Shown: positions 46,463 through 59,183 of the stretch, in pieces | How positions within the stretch are numbered: position 1 is the stretch's first letter | Layout of the letters: the number at the start of each line of letters is the position of its first letter | Origin: Podaxis mareebaensis | Lineage: Eukaryota; Basidiomycota; Agaricomycetes; Agaricales; Agaricaceae | Assembly: GCA_018524725.1 (NCBI GenBank) | Contig: JAEUWP010000449.1 | Span: 1-64,000 of the forward strand | DNA length: 64,000 nucleotides | Direction of reading: 5' to 3' | The notes under the pieces: generated by a model | What the model was told of the DNA's origin: nothing | The model's input: only the letters and a program-made list of their open reading frames with translations | Database searches by the model: none | Program-made: the position numbers and the translations under genes

Positions 46463-48313
46463 ATGAGGTTCTTGAAGACTTTCTGTGCCTTCCTTGCTCT
46501 TCTCGAGGCCCAGCTCGTCTCAGTGAAGGGCAAGGGGGGCGACCACTCCTCCCCGGTCGCGACAGAAGTTAACCGTGTTATTCTGGACGGTGCGACATAT
46601 ATCAATAAGGTGAGAATGAACAGCACTCCTCATCACTTTCGCCGACTCATCAGTCGTTGTTCGGGGTCATAGGGTTTGGTCGCTTTCGGACTTATTCCCT
46701 CCGATTTCAAAGAGTCCACTGGTGATACCTTGGGTGGAATCGGAAGTGCAATTGCCCTGAAGCCTAGATCATGGAAGGTGGAAAAGGATGGCGAGTTCAG
46801 CGGAACATTGTTCGCGCATCCAGATAGAGGGTTCAACGTGTAAGTGGTCTCATGGTGTGATTGGCTTGCACCTTCGCGGGACCAGGATATCGATCACTGA
46901 TGACCTGCTTATCGAAGTGATACAACAATCAATTACCAGTCACGTCGTCACGAGATCGATTTCAAGTTGAAACCTTACTATGGTTCCGGGAACCTCGATT
47001 TTAAACAAGCACAGAGAACTCTCGAGCTTACATATAAAAATACTGTGCTCGAGTTCGATGTGAAGCGGAAGCAGACGAGTGGACTGGACCCGCAGGGCGC
47101 TCGTCTACCCTCCCACAAGGATCCTTCCTTTCCTGGGCCCCTGCCAATCGTCTCAAACTCCGACGACCGGCTGGTTCTTGATGTAGAAGGACTCATTGCT
47201 AATCCGGATGGCTCGTAAGTCTTTGTCCTTGTGAACTATTCCCCTGATCGGTGACCGATACCTATCGGGCATGATACAGGTTCTGGATCAGCGACGAGTA
47301 TGGACCAGGCATCTATCGTTTCTCCTCCAAAGGAGAACTCGAATTAGCAATTCCCCTTCCGGACGCCCTATTACCTAGAGACGCTTTGGGAAATCTCAAC
47401 TACACTTCGGTCGTCGATCCCGCTGCTGGCAGGACTCCTAATCAAGGTGGATAGTAAGAACCTTTTAATTCCCGCCTGCAGATTCTGACAAGACGCAGGT
47501 TTCGAGAATTTAACAATTGATCCTAGAACCGGAAGGCTGTACGCCATGTTACAATCTGCTGCCATTCAGGATGGTGGAGCAGACAAGACTACGTCCCGCT
47601 ATACCCGCCTTTTTGCCTTTGATGTTAAGGGTAAAAAGTCAAGCCTCGTTGGCGAATGGGTCGTTCCGTTACCCCAGAGCTCAAAGAACAACACGCGGGC
47701 TTGCAGTGAGATTATTTTTGTTGGGAAAGATACATTCTTGGCCCTCTCTCGGGACGGCGACGGACGTGGTGGAGATGAAATAGACTCGTCGTACAAGCAT
47801 GCAGACCTTTTCTCAATCCGTAGAGCAACGGATATTCACGCCACCAAGTTTGATAATCACCTTAACCCGATTGCTGTTAACGGTGTCCTCGACCCGTCAA
47901 TCGAGCCGGCGGAATACATATCCTTCATTGATTACCTTGATCCCGCACAACTTGCCCGCTTTGGACTTCACAATGGTATGACACTCCGCTTTGATAGGGT
48001 GCAAACTCTGACCAAGTGATTAGGCGCCCCGGATGATCATACCCTAATCAGCGCAAAGTGGGAGTCATTTGCTCTGGCACCTGTTGGTGATCCGAAGTTC
48101 CCAGATGATTACTTCCTTTTCACACTTGTAAGCTCTGAGCTCCTACAAAGCGTAATCAAAGACTCACCTCGTCGTCAGTCCGATAACGACTTCCTTAGCA
48201 CTCATGGGGTTTCCCTTGGACAACCTTTCGACGCTGGTCTTGATAATGATAATCAATTCCTGGTCTTTCGTGTAACGTTACCTGGTGCTCCATATGGCCA
48301 AGGGTACCACTAA
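46463..48313 (+). CDS. Secreted phytase/esterase-like protein
   Basis: Predicted extracellular beta-propeller protein of the phytase-like/esterase-like family (the type with Pfam name Phytase-like, PF13449). Signal peptide at residues 1-22: MRFLKTFCAFLALLEAQLVS. Several exons separated by 50-70 nt introns. Landmarks are GLGGIGSA-like TLGGIGSAIAL, FAHPDRGFNV, DVEGLIANPDGSFWISDEYG, which is the family's most conserved block, FENLTIDPRTGRLYAML, and the C-terminal HGVSLGQPFDAGLDNDNQFL. Stop TAA at 48311-48313 after PYGQGYH. Substrate unknown; the family name does not prove phytase activity. Confidence 0.87.
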
Positions 48314-48761
48314 TTTTACTTCTCTGTTATTCCTTGAGACTCCGATTGACGGCCAGTCCTTGGACAAGGGACGACTCTACTGCCTGATTATGATAGACAT
48401 CCAATTCATCCGCTCGCGTTTCTTCATCAACGGCTTTAAGCCCAGCCGCTTTTTCCTTTCAGTTCCTCGACAAATGTGGATGCACCCATTCTACATTATG
48501 ACATTCTATGTCCTTTCCATCGCTCAACGATGCCAGACTCAAGGGAATAGTAGGTGTTAATCCCACGTTCCACCCTATCGTATCCCTGGACTGAGTTGAG
48601 GACACCTTGGCATTTTGATGGAACTGATTAACATCTCTTTGGTCTGAACCAGAGCCCCCATCTGCCCTCATTTTATACACTATCGTCCCTAGACGTGTCG
48701 TCAGCAATATAACCGCTCCCAGTTTTCAGGAGGGTGAGTCCGCGCCACTTCCCCATCAGAT
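48314..48761. other. Intergenic, no supported gene
   Basis: A 91-codon + strand frame overlaps the end of the phytase-like gene and continues here; it has no family resemblance. CAG- and CT-rich segments before 48762 fit a promoter. Confidence 0.4.
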
Positions 48762-49815
48762 ATGTTGGCTTATGCTTCTCTCCGCTACGCCCTCGTGGGA
48801 TGTCTCCTTCGTGCAACCATCGTTTCCGCACGCGTTGGTATTAAGATACCCATTATCATCAATGCGACCACTGTTCACACCGTCGCCTTTTCATTCCTCA
48901 TTATCTTCTCTATTTTGACTGGCTTCCTATTTCTCGCGGCCTTAGCGAGAGTTTTCGGGGCGAAGGATGAGCTTCCACCGGACGTCTCGTCAATCAAGTA
49001 CGACACAGGACGTCTGTTTGACTGGCTTTCGTTTTTTTCCATTGCGTTGTGGTGGGCTCAACTCATCATTTACACGATATATGTGCGGGACGTGTATATG
49101 CAGAAACCCAGGAGAGATTTCCCAGATTCAGCGTACATCGCACGCTATGTGCTCGAAGAATTCACGGACGTGTTCATTGCCGCAGGGACGTTGCAACTTG
49201 TTCACTATCGTCGGGAAACCCACGCCTCCGTCATGGTACCATTTTCCCCGCTCAAAAAGACTTTCGACGTAGGCCTCTTGATTGCCCAACTTGGCGTCAT
49301 TGGCTATACGACGGCATTCCTCGCGTTCTCTGTGGCGGATCCAAGATCCAACAGCAAGTATCTCAACTGGTTGACGTCGTATTATGTGTACACAGCTGTA
49401 TACGTTATAGTGGCTGTCAACATTATGGTCACCATGTCACTTTTCAAGAAGATCTTGAAGACTAATTACATAGTGGATGAGGTGAGGAAAGGTCAAAAGT
49501 TTTTTAGGTTTAAATCCTGACGCGTCGCCTCTCCAGCCTCGCAAACATGCTTCGATCATCTCCGGATCCCTCTTCGTTCACGCACTCTTCAAGATCGTCG
49601 TCGCCATCCTCTATTCGCAGTACAACAATGCCAAGATCGACTACGACGTGCTTCGGGTATTCGAAGTCATCATTTTCGCCCTCACATACTTCTTCGCGAT
49701 GATTGGGCTGATTATTGCCGGTAGTAAAAGCAAGGAGGATGAAAAGAAGCTGAAGGCGATAAAGGCAATGGAGAAGCAAGGGGAGCAGGAAAAAATTGTA
49801 CATGACCACAAATAG
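48762..49815 (+). CDS. Multi-pass membrane protein of unknown function
   Basis: Two exons, 48762-49481 and 49537-49815, join in phase to 332 aa. About seven hydrophobic segments, for example AFSFLIIFSILTGFLFLAAL, WLSFFSIALWWAQLIIYTIY, VGLLIAQLGVIGYTTAFLAF, VYTAVYVIVAVNIMVTMSLF and VFEVIIFALTYFFAMIGLII. A soluble loop contains KDELPPDVSSIKYDTGR. The C-terminus is Lys/Glu-rich and cytosolic in type. The topology resembles the seven-TM fungal hypothetical families, but no named family was recognised. Confidence 0.75.
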
Positions 49816-50743
49816 GTCCCAGCTTTTTTTTGATATGTTGTGCTGTAATGAAATGTAAGTCACGATTCGACCTGTTTTGAAAGCCACAGCAGCCTCGATC
49901 GTGGTCGTACAGGGCTATCAAGAGACTAGGTCCCCAAGCTTCCCTGGCCCAGTCAAATAAGCAGTGTAATTTATAGTTATAACATTCTTTTCACATCTTG
50001 TAGACCAGGAAACGTCTCAAGGAAGACCATATCCAACGCAGGTAAGGGATCGTGACCATAGTTCGGAAGCCACCTCACTCCTCCACGAAATCGAGGGATC
50101 TGCAGACGATTCGCTCTTAGATGTCGAGATCATCTGATAAGCGGGGTAGTATTCTGGCGCAGGCAGTGAACGGACTTGGTACGTCGGACGGTATATTACA
50201 CGTTGAATGGAACATCGTCTTAAAGTATCCGTGGTACTTTATCTGAGCTCGAAGGCACTTATGCGACATATTGTGCAGACCTCTCTTGATGAGGATAAAG
50301 TGGAACACCCAGCACTTGGAGATTCTGGTTGGTCATTGCTAGATTAAGCGGTTATTAGATTATCATTCTTGTATAATGCGCATTTATCAACACTTGCGCT
50401 GTTGCATTCTACACTTGGCGAATTTGTTTGGCGATTTTCAACATTTTTTTTACCAGTTTTGGAGGCCGGATCTGCCGAAAGTCGGATAATTTCGCAAAAC
50501 CAGACCCATGCCGCATGCAAAAACGGACACTGCCGACAATTTCTGGAAGGACAAAAATAGCGTAAAAGGAAGAAATCGGGATGTACTTAGCAGGGTGTAG
50601 CAGTGATGTAGCCTCTCATAAGTAGTACATACGCAATTTGTGGAGCGCGAGGAGTGGGATCTATGATCTAACATAAGAGTTGTGTGGGATTGCCCCATGG
50701 GTATTTCATCCCGCCTGCACCTAACCCCTTCGTATCCCCTGTT
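49816..50743. other. Intergenic, no supported gene
   Basis: 928 nt with no recognisable gene on either strand. T-rich segments lie near 50,340-50,460. Confidence 0.5.
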
Positions 50744-52047
50744 ATGCCGTCTGCGGTCCTTGCATCGTTTATAGGGGCCCTTCAAGCGTCCGTCTCCGTG
50801 CTGATTACGCTCAGTTATGGGTTGATCGCTGCCCGCCTCGGTATGGTGCACGAGGTTACGGCGCGAGATATATCATCTCTGTGTCGGAACGTATTCCTCC
50901 CCGCTCTCCTGATTACCGACATTGGTAGTCAGCTCAGCATCCACAGCGTTCCAAATTATGTGCCAATCCTTGTCTGGGCGATCATATACAGTATGGCTTC
51001 CATAGTATTAGGCAAGATCATTGTCAAGCTATTCGGATTACCGAACTGGACAGTTATCGCCATCACGTTCAATAACACGACGTCATTACCGTTACTCTTG
51101 ACAAGGAGTCTGTTGGAAACCGGGATTTTGACTGGGATCGCTGGAGGGAACGTGGAAGAGGCAGTAGCACGAGCGAGGAGTTATTTCTTGATCAACAGCA
51201 TGGTCTCGAAGGTTCTAACCTTCGCTGTCGGTCCGAGATTACTCGATCCAGGGATTCGGGCACGCAAGCACACGGGGGAGTCAAATGGCGAGGAGGAACA
51301 GAGTAGTGGGCCGGACGAGCGGACATCATTACTCCCCAAACCGATCGCTGCACGCATGGACAACATAAGAAGCTCAGCCGTCACTACCTTTCGCGATATT
51401 CCTAAGCCGATTCAGACGCCGCTGGCGCATATTGGGTCCTTTTTCAACCCAACGACGTGGGGAGGTATCATCGCCGCCATTATTGGCCTGGTTCCTGGCC
51501 TCCATCGTGCTGCATTTGCACGGAGCGATCAAGGAGGTTTCTTGAATGCATGGATCATGTCCAGTCTTCGCAACGTCGGTGGCCTCTTTAGTGCAATACA
51601 AATGTGAGCCGATAAGCCTTGTTCCAGAGACGGCCCTGACCTAGAGGTTGGAATAGGTTTATCGTAGGATCCAAGCTATCCGATTCATTTGACGTACCGC
51701 CCCATGAGCCCTCCCCACAACCACCTACGGGCGCGGTGATCACCGTCATCACGATTCGCTTCGTCTTCTGGGGTGCTATCAGCATACCTGTGGTATACTT
51801 CTTTGCATCGAGAACCAATCTGTTAGGTGATGATCCCTTTTTGTGGTGGAGTATGATGCTTATGCCAATCGGCCCGCCGGGTATGATTTTGAGCACCTTA
51901 CTGGAGGTGTCCAATGCAGAACGGGGAACAAAGATGATGGTAGCAAGGATGTTGGCGTATGCTTATGTAGTGACTCCTGTCATGGCGCTTGCAGTTGTGG
52001 GTGCTTTGCGAGCGACTGAAGCTGCCCAGCGGTTGCGTCAGAGCTGA
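50744..52047 (+). CDS. AEC-family (auxin efflux carrier-like) transporter
   Basis: Predicted membrane transporter of the AEC/PIN-like superfamily, 416 aa. Two exons, 50744-51603 and 51657-52047, join in phase at IQM|FIVG. The N-terminal half has five hydrophobic segments with VLITLSYGLIAARLGMV, SLCRNVFLPALLITDIG and NNTTSLPLLLTRSLL, where the Asn-rich crossover is typical. A polar central loop follows (GEEEQSSGPDERTSLLPKP), then a C-terminal half ending MLMPIGPPGMILSTLLEVSN and VVTPVMALAVVGAL. The GPPGMI element is common in fungal members. I chose the ATG at 50744 because the frame further upstream lacks an ATG. Substrate unknown. Confidence 0.87.
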
Positions 52048-52347
52048 ACCCTTTGTGTTTTTCCGGGGAATATTATTGTGGCAATTCGCGGTCGTATGAA
52101 TAGTTTCCCAGTTTCCAGACCGTTGAATCTGCTTGTCCGCATCCACGCATATCTCCGTCTGTCCTTGTAACTCCGGCGTTTATTTTTGGCCAGCGTCTTT
52201 GTAGGTTCCCACGTTGAAGACGCCATCGGCGCGCAATCCATGTAATCGTGCGCTTGATAGATTGGGTTGCCGATATGGGCTCAGACGACTACCAGACCAC
52301 CTCTTTCTTCATGTACTACTGCTGAGGGAAAGGAATCTTGAACGCCC
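52048..52347. other. Intergenic between AEC transporter and permease copy 2
   Basis: 300 nt with no gene; it probably carries the promoter of the permease gene at 52348. Confidence 0.5.
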
Positions 52348-54291
52348 ATGTCGCCATCTCAGCCGCTCCTTGCTAGTTCAGATACTTGGCAGTATGGGAA
52401 TTCCAAACAGGGACCACTCGCAAACCGAAGGAGGCAAATTGGTATTGTCTCCGCTGTGTCCCTCATCTTCAACCGTATAATTGGAACTGGGTATGTCCCT
52501 TGTGTTAAAGGCATCTCGAATTGGCTTTGATTGACTCAAGTTTTCTGTAGCATTTTCGCTACTCCAGCGGGCGTTCTTGCTCTCAGTGGAAGTGTTGGGT
52601 TATCATTGTGTGTGTTTATCCATGGTGACACATGTGGGATTGACACAGGGTGAAACAGATTGCTATGGCTCCTTGGTACTCTTATTGCTGCAGCAGGGAT
52701 GCAGGTATACATCGTTTGGGGTACGGTAGGTAGAGGATCAGTTCCGCCTCGGCATTATCTCACTCGAATGGCAGGCGCTTCCCCGAAATGGCGCAGAGAA
52801 GAATTATCTAGAGTATCTCTTTCCCAGACCAGAGCTTTTTATAACATGTGTTTACGCCGCGAGCGTTTCGTTGATGGGTAAGTCTGTTCAAGATCTATCG
52901 GGGCTACTCCTCTCACAGATGTTATAGGCTGGGCGGCTGCTAATTCTTTGGTTTTTGGAGAATATGCCTTAAAGGCACTGCTTATCCAAGAGCCATCTTC
53001 ACTAGTCCTCAAGGTCATGTCCTTCACTTGCGTTACCTCGGCCTTTCTTCTCCATGGAACGGCGCTCAAGTGGGGCCTCCGACTACAGAATATACTTGGT
53101 GTTTTCAAGCTCCTTGTCGTGATGATAATTGCGGCAACTGGGTTTGTTGCTCTTCGAAACGGTATCCCGGAGAGCACTGGACGCCCAGGGGACCGATGGA
53201 GAGGCCGGGAGAACTTCAAGGATATTTGGGACGGGACAACTGCCAGCGCGTCGTCGATATGTCTGGGCCTATATAATGTGCGTAATGCTCATTCACCCTG
53301 CGTTTGTTTCCTGATTGTTGCTTCTAGGTGATCTGGTCTTACATTGGTTTTTCAAACGTAAATTATGCCCTGTCTGAAGTTCGCAATCCGGCGAGAACCA
53401 TCAGAATAGCAGGTCCTTTGGCCATCGCCGTCGTAGCTGCTCTTTATCTCTTCTCTAATATCGCTTATTTCTCTGGTGCCTCGAAGGATGAAATTGTGCA
53501 TTCGGGGCGTTTGGTGGTCGCACTATTGATGCGTAATGTCTGGGGCGAAGATGTGGAGCGATGGGTGGATGCCGGGGTGGCATGTTCTGCTCTTGGGAAC
53601 GTTCTCGCCGTGGTGCGTGTTGCTCCTCATGCTAATTATGACGTGAAACTCATTATTGCAGTCGTTTGCCCACGGACGTATAAATCAGGAACTAGGAAAA
53701 GAAGGTGTTTTGCCCTTCAGTAAGCTGTGGGCGTCTAACCGGCCATATGGTACCCCACTTGCAGGGTTAGGCCTACGTTGGTGCTTCCTCAACAGCAAGG
53801 CCTTTGCCCCAGCTAATGTATTTAACAGACTGGTTCCTTTGCATTCTCGTTATATTTTTCGTTCCACCAGGCGACATATACAATTTCATTGTCAATCTGG
53901 TACTTATCTTCGTCATTCGACATACCCCATCCTTCTGATTACTCGAAAAAAATAGGCGTCGTACCCGCTTGCAGTGGTCAATACCACTATTTCCTTTGGG
54001 CTTCTACATCTCTCCCTTTTGAGACCCTCACACGACCAAGAGCGCTGGCATCACCTACCGACAGTCACCCTGATCTCTACCGCCTTCTTCGGGATTGCAA
54101 ATGTTTTCCTGTTTGTTGTTCCTCTAATGCGGCCGCCTCCAGGAGCAGAACCTTACGGATCTTTGCCTTATTGGATACACGCTGCCGCGGGTTGGGGTTT
54201 GTTCGGGATAGGTGCGGTCTGGTGGGCTGTTGGAAGAAGGAAGGGCGTAGGTGAGGCAGACAAGTCGGCTGGTCTATGCGATGATTCATGA
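52348..54291 (+). CDS. MUP1-like amino-acid permease, copy 2
   Basis: Intact paralogue of the permease at 35578 with the same exon pattern. Starts MSPSQPLLASSDTWQYGNSK. Landmarks: IFNRIIGTGIFATPAGVLAL, MQVYIVWGT, NSLVFGEYALKA, LLHGTALKWGLRLQNILG, SYIGFSNVNYALSEVRNP, RIAGPLAIAVVAALYLFS, GRINQELGKEGVLPFS, VPPGDIYNFIVNL and RPPPGAEPYGSLPYW. Stop TGA at 54289-54291. Its loop after TM6 carries an extra charged segment (GRPGDRWRGRENFKDIWDG) that is shorter in copy 1. 12 TM segments; substrate inferred as methionine-type amino acids. Confidence 0.88.
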
Positions 54292-54576
54292 CCTATCCGT
54301 TACCCTCCTTATGTGATAATAGAGGGTCGAACCCTGTTGAACCGAAAAACTGGTCTTTCCATCTATGCCGTGTATCATATATCGTGTATCAACCCCGTTA
54401 TTCCGCTGAGAAGGCACTCATTCTTTGTTTGCACTGTCTCCACTGCATCCCCTGATATCATAAGAGTCTAGTGGAATGAATTCTTACGAAACCGCTATGC
54501 GATTATCATTGGCGCCTACATTGGCGCTTGTACCCTGACTGCCTCCTTGGACACACCTCGCCACGAACAGTACCTT

Positions 54577-56481
54577 ATGGCAGAATTGGAAGCAGAGTCT
54601 CTTCTTACTAGTGCTAGCACCCAGCAATATGGGGCCTCGCAGCCTAATTCTTCTCACCAAAAGAGAGATATTGGCGTTATCTTTGCCGTATTCTTCACTT
54701 TCAACCGCGCCGTCGGTGCTGGGTGTGTATTCTGTTTCAAGGACTTCTGGCTCTGATCGGTCATCATATAGAATTTTTGCTATTCCTGCTGGTGTTCCTA
54801 TCTTCAGTGGGAGCGTTGGGATGTCACTGTGAGTCGTCCTCCACCGGGGATAATTTTTAGCTGAAAAAAGGCAGGGTATTATGGGTTCTCGGTGCAATGG
54901 TCGCCTCCACGGGGATGCAGGTTTATATCGTATGGGGAACAGTGAGTAGAAGCTTATACTTGTCTCCCTGGTGCTGATGGTGACCATAGGCTTTCCCTAA
55001 AAATGGCGGAAAGAAGAACTATTTGGCATATCTCTTTCCTCATCCGAGACGACTCATCATATAGGTGTGCGCATATAATGTTTCATTAATGGGTACTTTG
55101 GTCCTTGTCGTGCAGGGCCGAACAGTATTAACTCATACGTGGCATAGCCTGGGCAGTCGGCGGTGCAACTATTTTCGGAGAGTATATCTGCAAGGCTCTC
55201 TTTAATTGTGAACCATTGCCGGGTCTTCTGAAGCTAGCCTCCTTCGCTTGTGTCACCTTCGCTTTCCTTCTTCATGGAACAGCACTCAGATGGGGACTGC
55301 GATTGCAGAACCTGTTGGGATGTATCAAGCTCCTCATAATCTTCGTCATTGTCACCATTGGATATGTTGCCTTTCATAATGGCATTCCAGCATAGGCAGT
55401 CACCAAATGATCACTGGAGAGCGCAGAGAAATTTCCATGACGTTTGGGAGGGAATGAATGGAAGTGCTGCTTCACTATGCATGGGCTTGTACAGTGTGCG
55501 ATTCCTTCATCGTATCGAGACTCGTTTTTTGATTTTTCTACTGGCCATTTGGCCGTTTGCCAGATTCTCAAATGTAAACTAAGTGCTTTCGGAAGTGCAC
55601 AACCCAGCAAGAACAATCTGAATAGCAGGACCCCTGGCTCTCGCCGTCGTAGCAACACTTTATATCTTACCAAACATTGCCTACTTTTCCGGTGCTTCAA
55701 AAGAAGAGATAGCAAGCTGGGGAAGATTGATGGTTGCACTACTGATGGAAAATATCTTGGATGAAGGCGTCGAGCGTTGGGTGGACTTTGGAGTCACGTC
55801 GTCTTCCTTTGGAAATGTTCTTGCTATGGTCCGTCATTGCGTATTCACACCGTAGTGAAGCTCTTAATGTTTCACAGTCATTCTCTCAGGGTCGGGTAAG
55901 CCAAGAATTAGAGAAAGATGGTGCTTTATCGTTCAGCGAACTCTTTGCATCAAACCGGCCATGCAATGCCCCACTCGCGGGGCTCGGCTTACGTCTGTTC
56001 CTTCTCGCCTTTTAGTGTATCCATTCACTAACGCATACTAGATTGGTTTCTGTGCGTCCTCGTCCTTTTCTTCGTCCCTGCAGGCAACGCCTACAACTTT
56101 GTCATCAACGTTGTACTGTATGTCCAACCCTCGATGTCAATTTGATGGTTCCGAGTAATGATTATTTCTAGATCACGTGCTCACTCACAATCGTCAATGC
56201 CATAAGATCCTTTGGAATTATATACATCTATTTTTCGCAAACTTTCGCTCTCCCATTTACACCACCATTGCCGTTAGGCATCGTCTATCCTTGTATACCT
56301 TTATTTCTGCCACATTCTTCGGGACAGCAAACATTTTCTTGCTCACAATGCCTCTCGCGAAGCCTCCTCCAGGAGCGGAGCCATATCAATATCTACTTTA
56401 CTGGACCATGTTGCTGGAGGGTGGGGCGTGTTTGCGATTGGTGGGATCAGGTGGGTCATCAGACGGAAGGCATGGGATTAA
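54577..56481 (+). pseudogene. Third MUP1-like permease copy, decayed
   Basis: Lies 285 nt after copy 2 and follows its exon order. Recognisable pieces are FNRAVGAG, FAIPAGVPIFSGSVG, MQVYIVWGT, KALFNCEPLP, LLHGTALRWGLRLQNLLG, DVWEGMNGSAASLCMGLYS, VLSEVHNPA, IAGPLALAVVA, IAYFSGASKEEI, SQGRVSQEL and KPPPGAEPYQ. Several lesions are visible. A frameshift follows the piece GIPA near 55,390, where the matching sequence continues in another frame. A TAA interrupts SNVN near 55,580, and a TGA follows PARTI near 55,618. A frame change occurs near 56,405. The end matches copy 2 up to a TAA at 56479-56481. It cannot make a full permease. Confidence 0.88.
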
Positions 56482-56849
56482 TGGTCAAACGCTAACGTTT
56501 TTAGTGCAAGATGATGAGGTCATTTATTCATATGTTTCACTATACCGGAATACTACACAGCGGTCATTTCCGCGCAACAACATGAAACCTCCATAAGAGG
56601 GAGGTAACGATAGTAAGACGGACATATGCACAGATAATAATACACTTCTCCTGATATTCCCTTCGACGCCGTTGGTTTGATGCTAAGGAGTGTAAAAACG
56701 GTCAAGAAAACTGGAACGAAGTGGTAATCAACGAATCAACGAATCAACATTCACTTCCCTTCAGCCCTGAGTACGACGGATAGCGAAATCATGCTATTGG
56801 GGACTCACCCGGAGGCGCTTCCGCCAGAACCAAGACGTGCATAGAACTG
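56482..56849. other. Intergenic between decayed permease and zinc-finger gene
   Basis: 368 nt between two converging genes; no coding signal. ACGAATCAACGAATCAAC is repeated in tandem near 56,730. Confidence 0.5.
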
Positions 56850-59183
56850 TCAAGCCTTCTTAGTCGTCTTCGTTCTGGCGGGAGTCTGCTTCGAAGTCTG
56901 AACGACTGCCGAAAGTTTGGCCCGTGTATAAAGCCTCTTTGCCTCATCACTCATTGCGTTGTCTTCATGTGAGACCTTGAAGTGCTGTTAAAGGTCCAGC
57001 TAAGCTATGTGCATCAGACCTGCAGGGCTAGATTGAACGAACCTCCATGGTCTTCTTCTTGCCCAACGTCTTATGGCAGAGGTGACAATAACGATTCGCT
57101 TTGTGTTTTTTCGACGTCAAGTGCACAGAATAGATGTCGATGGAGTCGATCTTTTTCTTGCAACACTTTTGAGGAACCTGACGACTGTGCATAGAGCTGA
57201 GATGCTACAGCAAACATGAGATCTCCAAATTTGTTACTATGTGGATCAATGGCACCTGCTTTAACTCCAACTGGTTGCCGCAGTTGCTAGTTGGACAGAA
57301 TGGACACCACTTGTGCATCGTGAGATGACAATTCAACTGGAATGCACTGGCAAAGGTAACTTTGCAATTCGGACAGCATAACTCGCGGACTTCCCCTGAT
57401 TTGACTGCAGCTGGGGACGTTGACGTGGAAAGCTGTGAGGCCTTCGAGGATTGCGGTCTAGTGTGAGGCGCCTGGGGCCTAGTGCGCCTATACGCTTGTA
57501 GCGCTTCATCGTCGAATGCTCTATCTCCATGAGAGGATATGAGATGCTGTGGAAGATTGGTCAGCAACAACGGGACATCCGAGTCTCTTATTTGCAGACC
57601 TGGTTTAACAATTTGAGTGTCATGAAGTCCTGGTGGCACAATCGGCATAGAGCCTCGCCACTCTCGTGTTTCTTGCCTGCTAAATGGTGTATAAACGTAT
57701 CAACGGCCCGACCGATGACCTTGGCACAGCACGTTTGAGGTATCTGGCCTTGATGCATCGAGGTCATATGCTGCGCTAGGAATGAGAACACGTGGAAAGA
57801 GTGTGGGCGACGCTCACCTCTTTGAGTACTACCTCATTTTTCTCTTGGGTTGTGCGACACAGAGGACACCAGGCGTGCCCAGAGAGATGTTTGTTCAATT
57901 CACGGACATCCGAAAAGGTGGCCTTACAACAATAACAGTAGAACTCGCAAGTTTCTGAGTGTAGGGTCTCAGCGACCCGTACGGCTTTTAACACGGGCGG
58001 TTGAGGTACCAATGGCTTGTGTGCAGAGTTCGAGCCGATCTGTCCCGGTTTGGCTGGAGTGTCGGTAATATTGATTCGAGCGGATTGTTGACTTTCGAGC
58101 TTGTGTTTGGGGGTAGTAGCGGCTATCGGTGACGGCTGTACGACTTTCGGTGCTGGTGTGGCTGGGACTTGCGTTCCGTTAACCGGAGGTATCACTGAGG
58201 GCTCGGGGAGTATACACCGTTTTGTCGCTTGGTCTCCAGGTGCATTTCCGTGGGAGGACATAAAATGCTACAAACATCACGTCGGTAGCTGCGAAGTTTT
58301 AGGGTATATAGACGAACCTCAAGTAGCATCTTGAACATAGTGAAACCTTGGCCACAAAGCCGGCAGTAGTACTCCGCCAGTCCACGGTGCGCCTTTCCTT
58401 TGAGATGAGATATATATGCCTCGATGTCCCGACTTATAATCTTCTCACAACACGTTGTAGGAATCGGGTGTGCTGAAGTAATGTGCTGACCTCTGAATGA
58501 GAGCATGTCAGGGAAAGAAGAAGAGCGTTGTTCACCTTTCTGAACTGGTACCCGTTCTTGATCTGTACCGTATGGCATAAAGGGCACCAGTTGTGTCTAT
58601 CAAAATGCTTGTTTAACTCGCAAGCATCTGGGAAAGTGATTTCGCAGATGTGGCAATGGGATTTGTGAACTTGTACTGAGGATGGAGTCCTTGCGACTGT
58701 TGTGGTCTCCAAGGGGGGCATTCGGGGTACCGAACCAGGCCGAAGACCGGAAGCCATCTGCTCCTGCTTGCTTGGCGGATTAATGGAAAGTGTTTGGACG
58801 GATTTGTGGGTCCCATCGTGTAGCTCCTCTGGAACTGTCTGCACTTCGACGTCGACTTTTGAAGCCCGCGGGGTCGTCGGTGTAATGGGGACATCGGAGT
58901 AGTCCGAGTCCGAGTCCGAGTCCGAGCCCAGATGCTGTGAAAGTGGGTGAGCCGAGTTGTAGTGCTGCAGGGTAGCGAGATTTGTCGTCAATGGGGTGTC
59001 AATCTGTGGCGATCACATTGAGGAACTCACGAGAGCGAGAGCTACGTCGTCTTCGAATAGTGCCTTGCAAAAGTAGCACTCATAAGGGTCATGATAAAGG
59101 ATAGAACAGTGTTGCTTAAGGGCTTGCACGCCTTCAAACACACGACAACAGCTTGAGCACTGAAACCACAAAGCGCTCGACAT
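56850..59183 (-). CDS. Modular C2H2-type zinc-finger protein with internally repeated exons
   Basis: Eight exons, 59031-59183, 58536-58964, 58318-58485, 57818-58267, 57600-57770, 57256-57546, 57043-57204 and 56850-56984, total 1,959 nt (652 aa). Every exon length is a multiple of three and all seven introns are phase 0. Each intron falls between the Cys pair with its following 11-13 residues and the first His of a C2H2-like finger: CYFC-x12|HYNSAH, CPLC-x13|HITSAH, CRLC-x12|HFMSSH, CPLC-x13|HMTSMH, CRLC-x12|HLISSH, CPFC-x13|HLSSMH and CHLC-x11|HFKVSH. Other paired motifs include ELNKHFDRHNWCPLC, ELNKHLSGHAWCPLC and QLNCHLTMHKWCPFC. Pro/Ser-rich linkers include an SDSDSDSDSD run. It is probably nuclear; whether it binds DNA or RNA is unknown. 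The repeated spacing resembles dsRNA- or RNA-type fingers more than promoter-binding ones. Confidence 0.85.

Noticed and set aside
48285..48560. 91-codon + strand frame after the phytase-like gene
   Set aside because: It overlaps the last exon in another frame and has no domain or start context.
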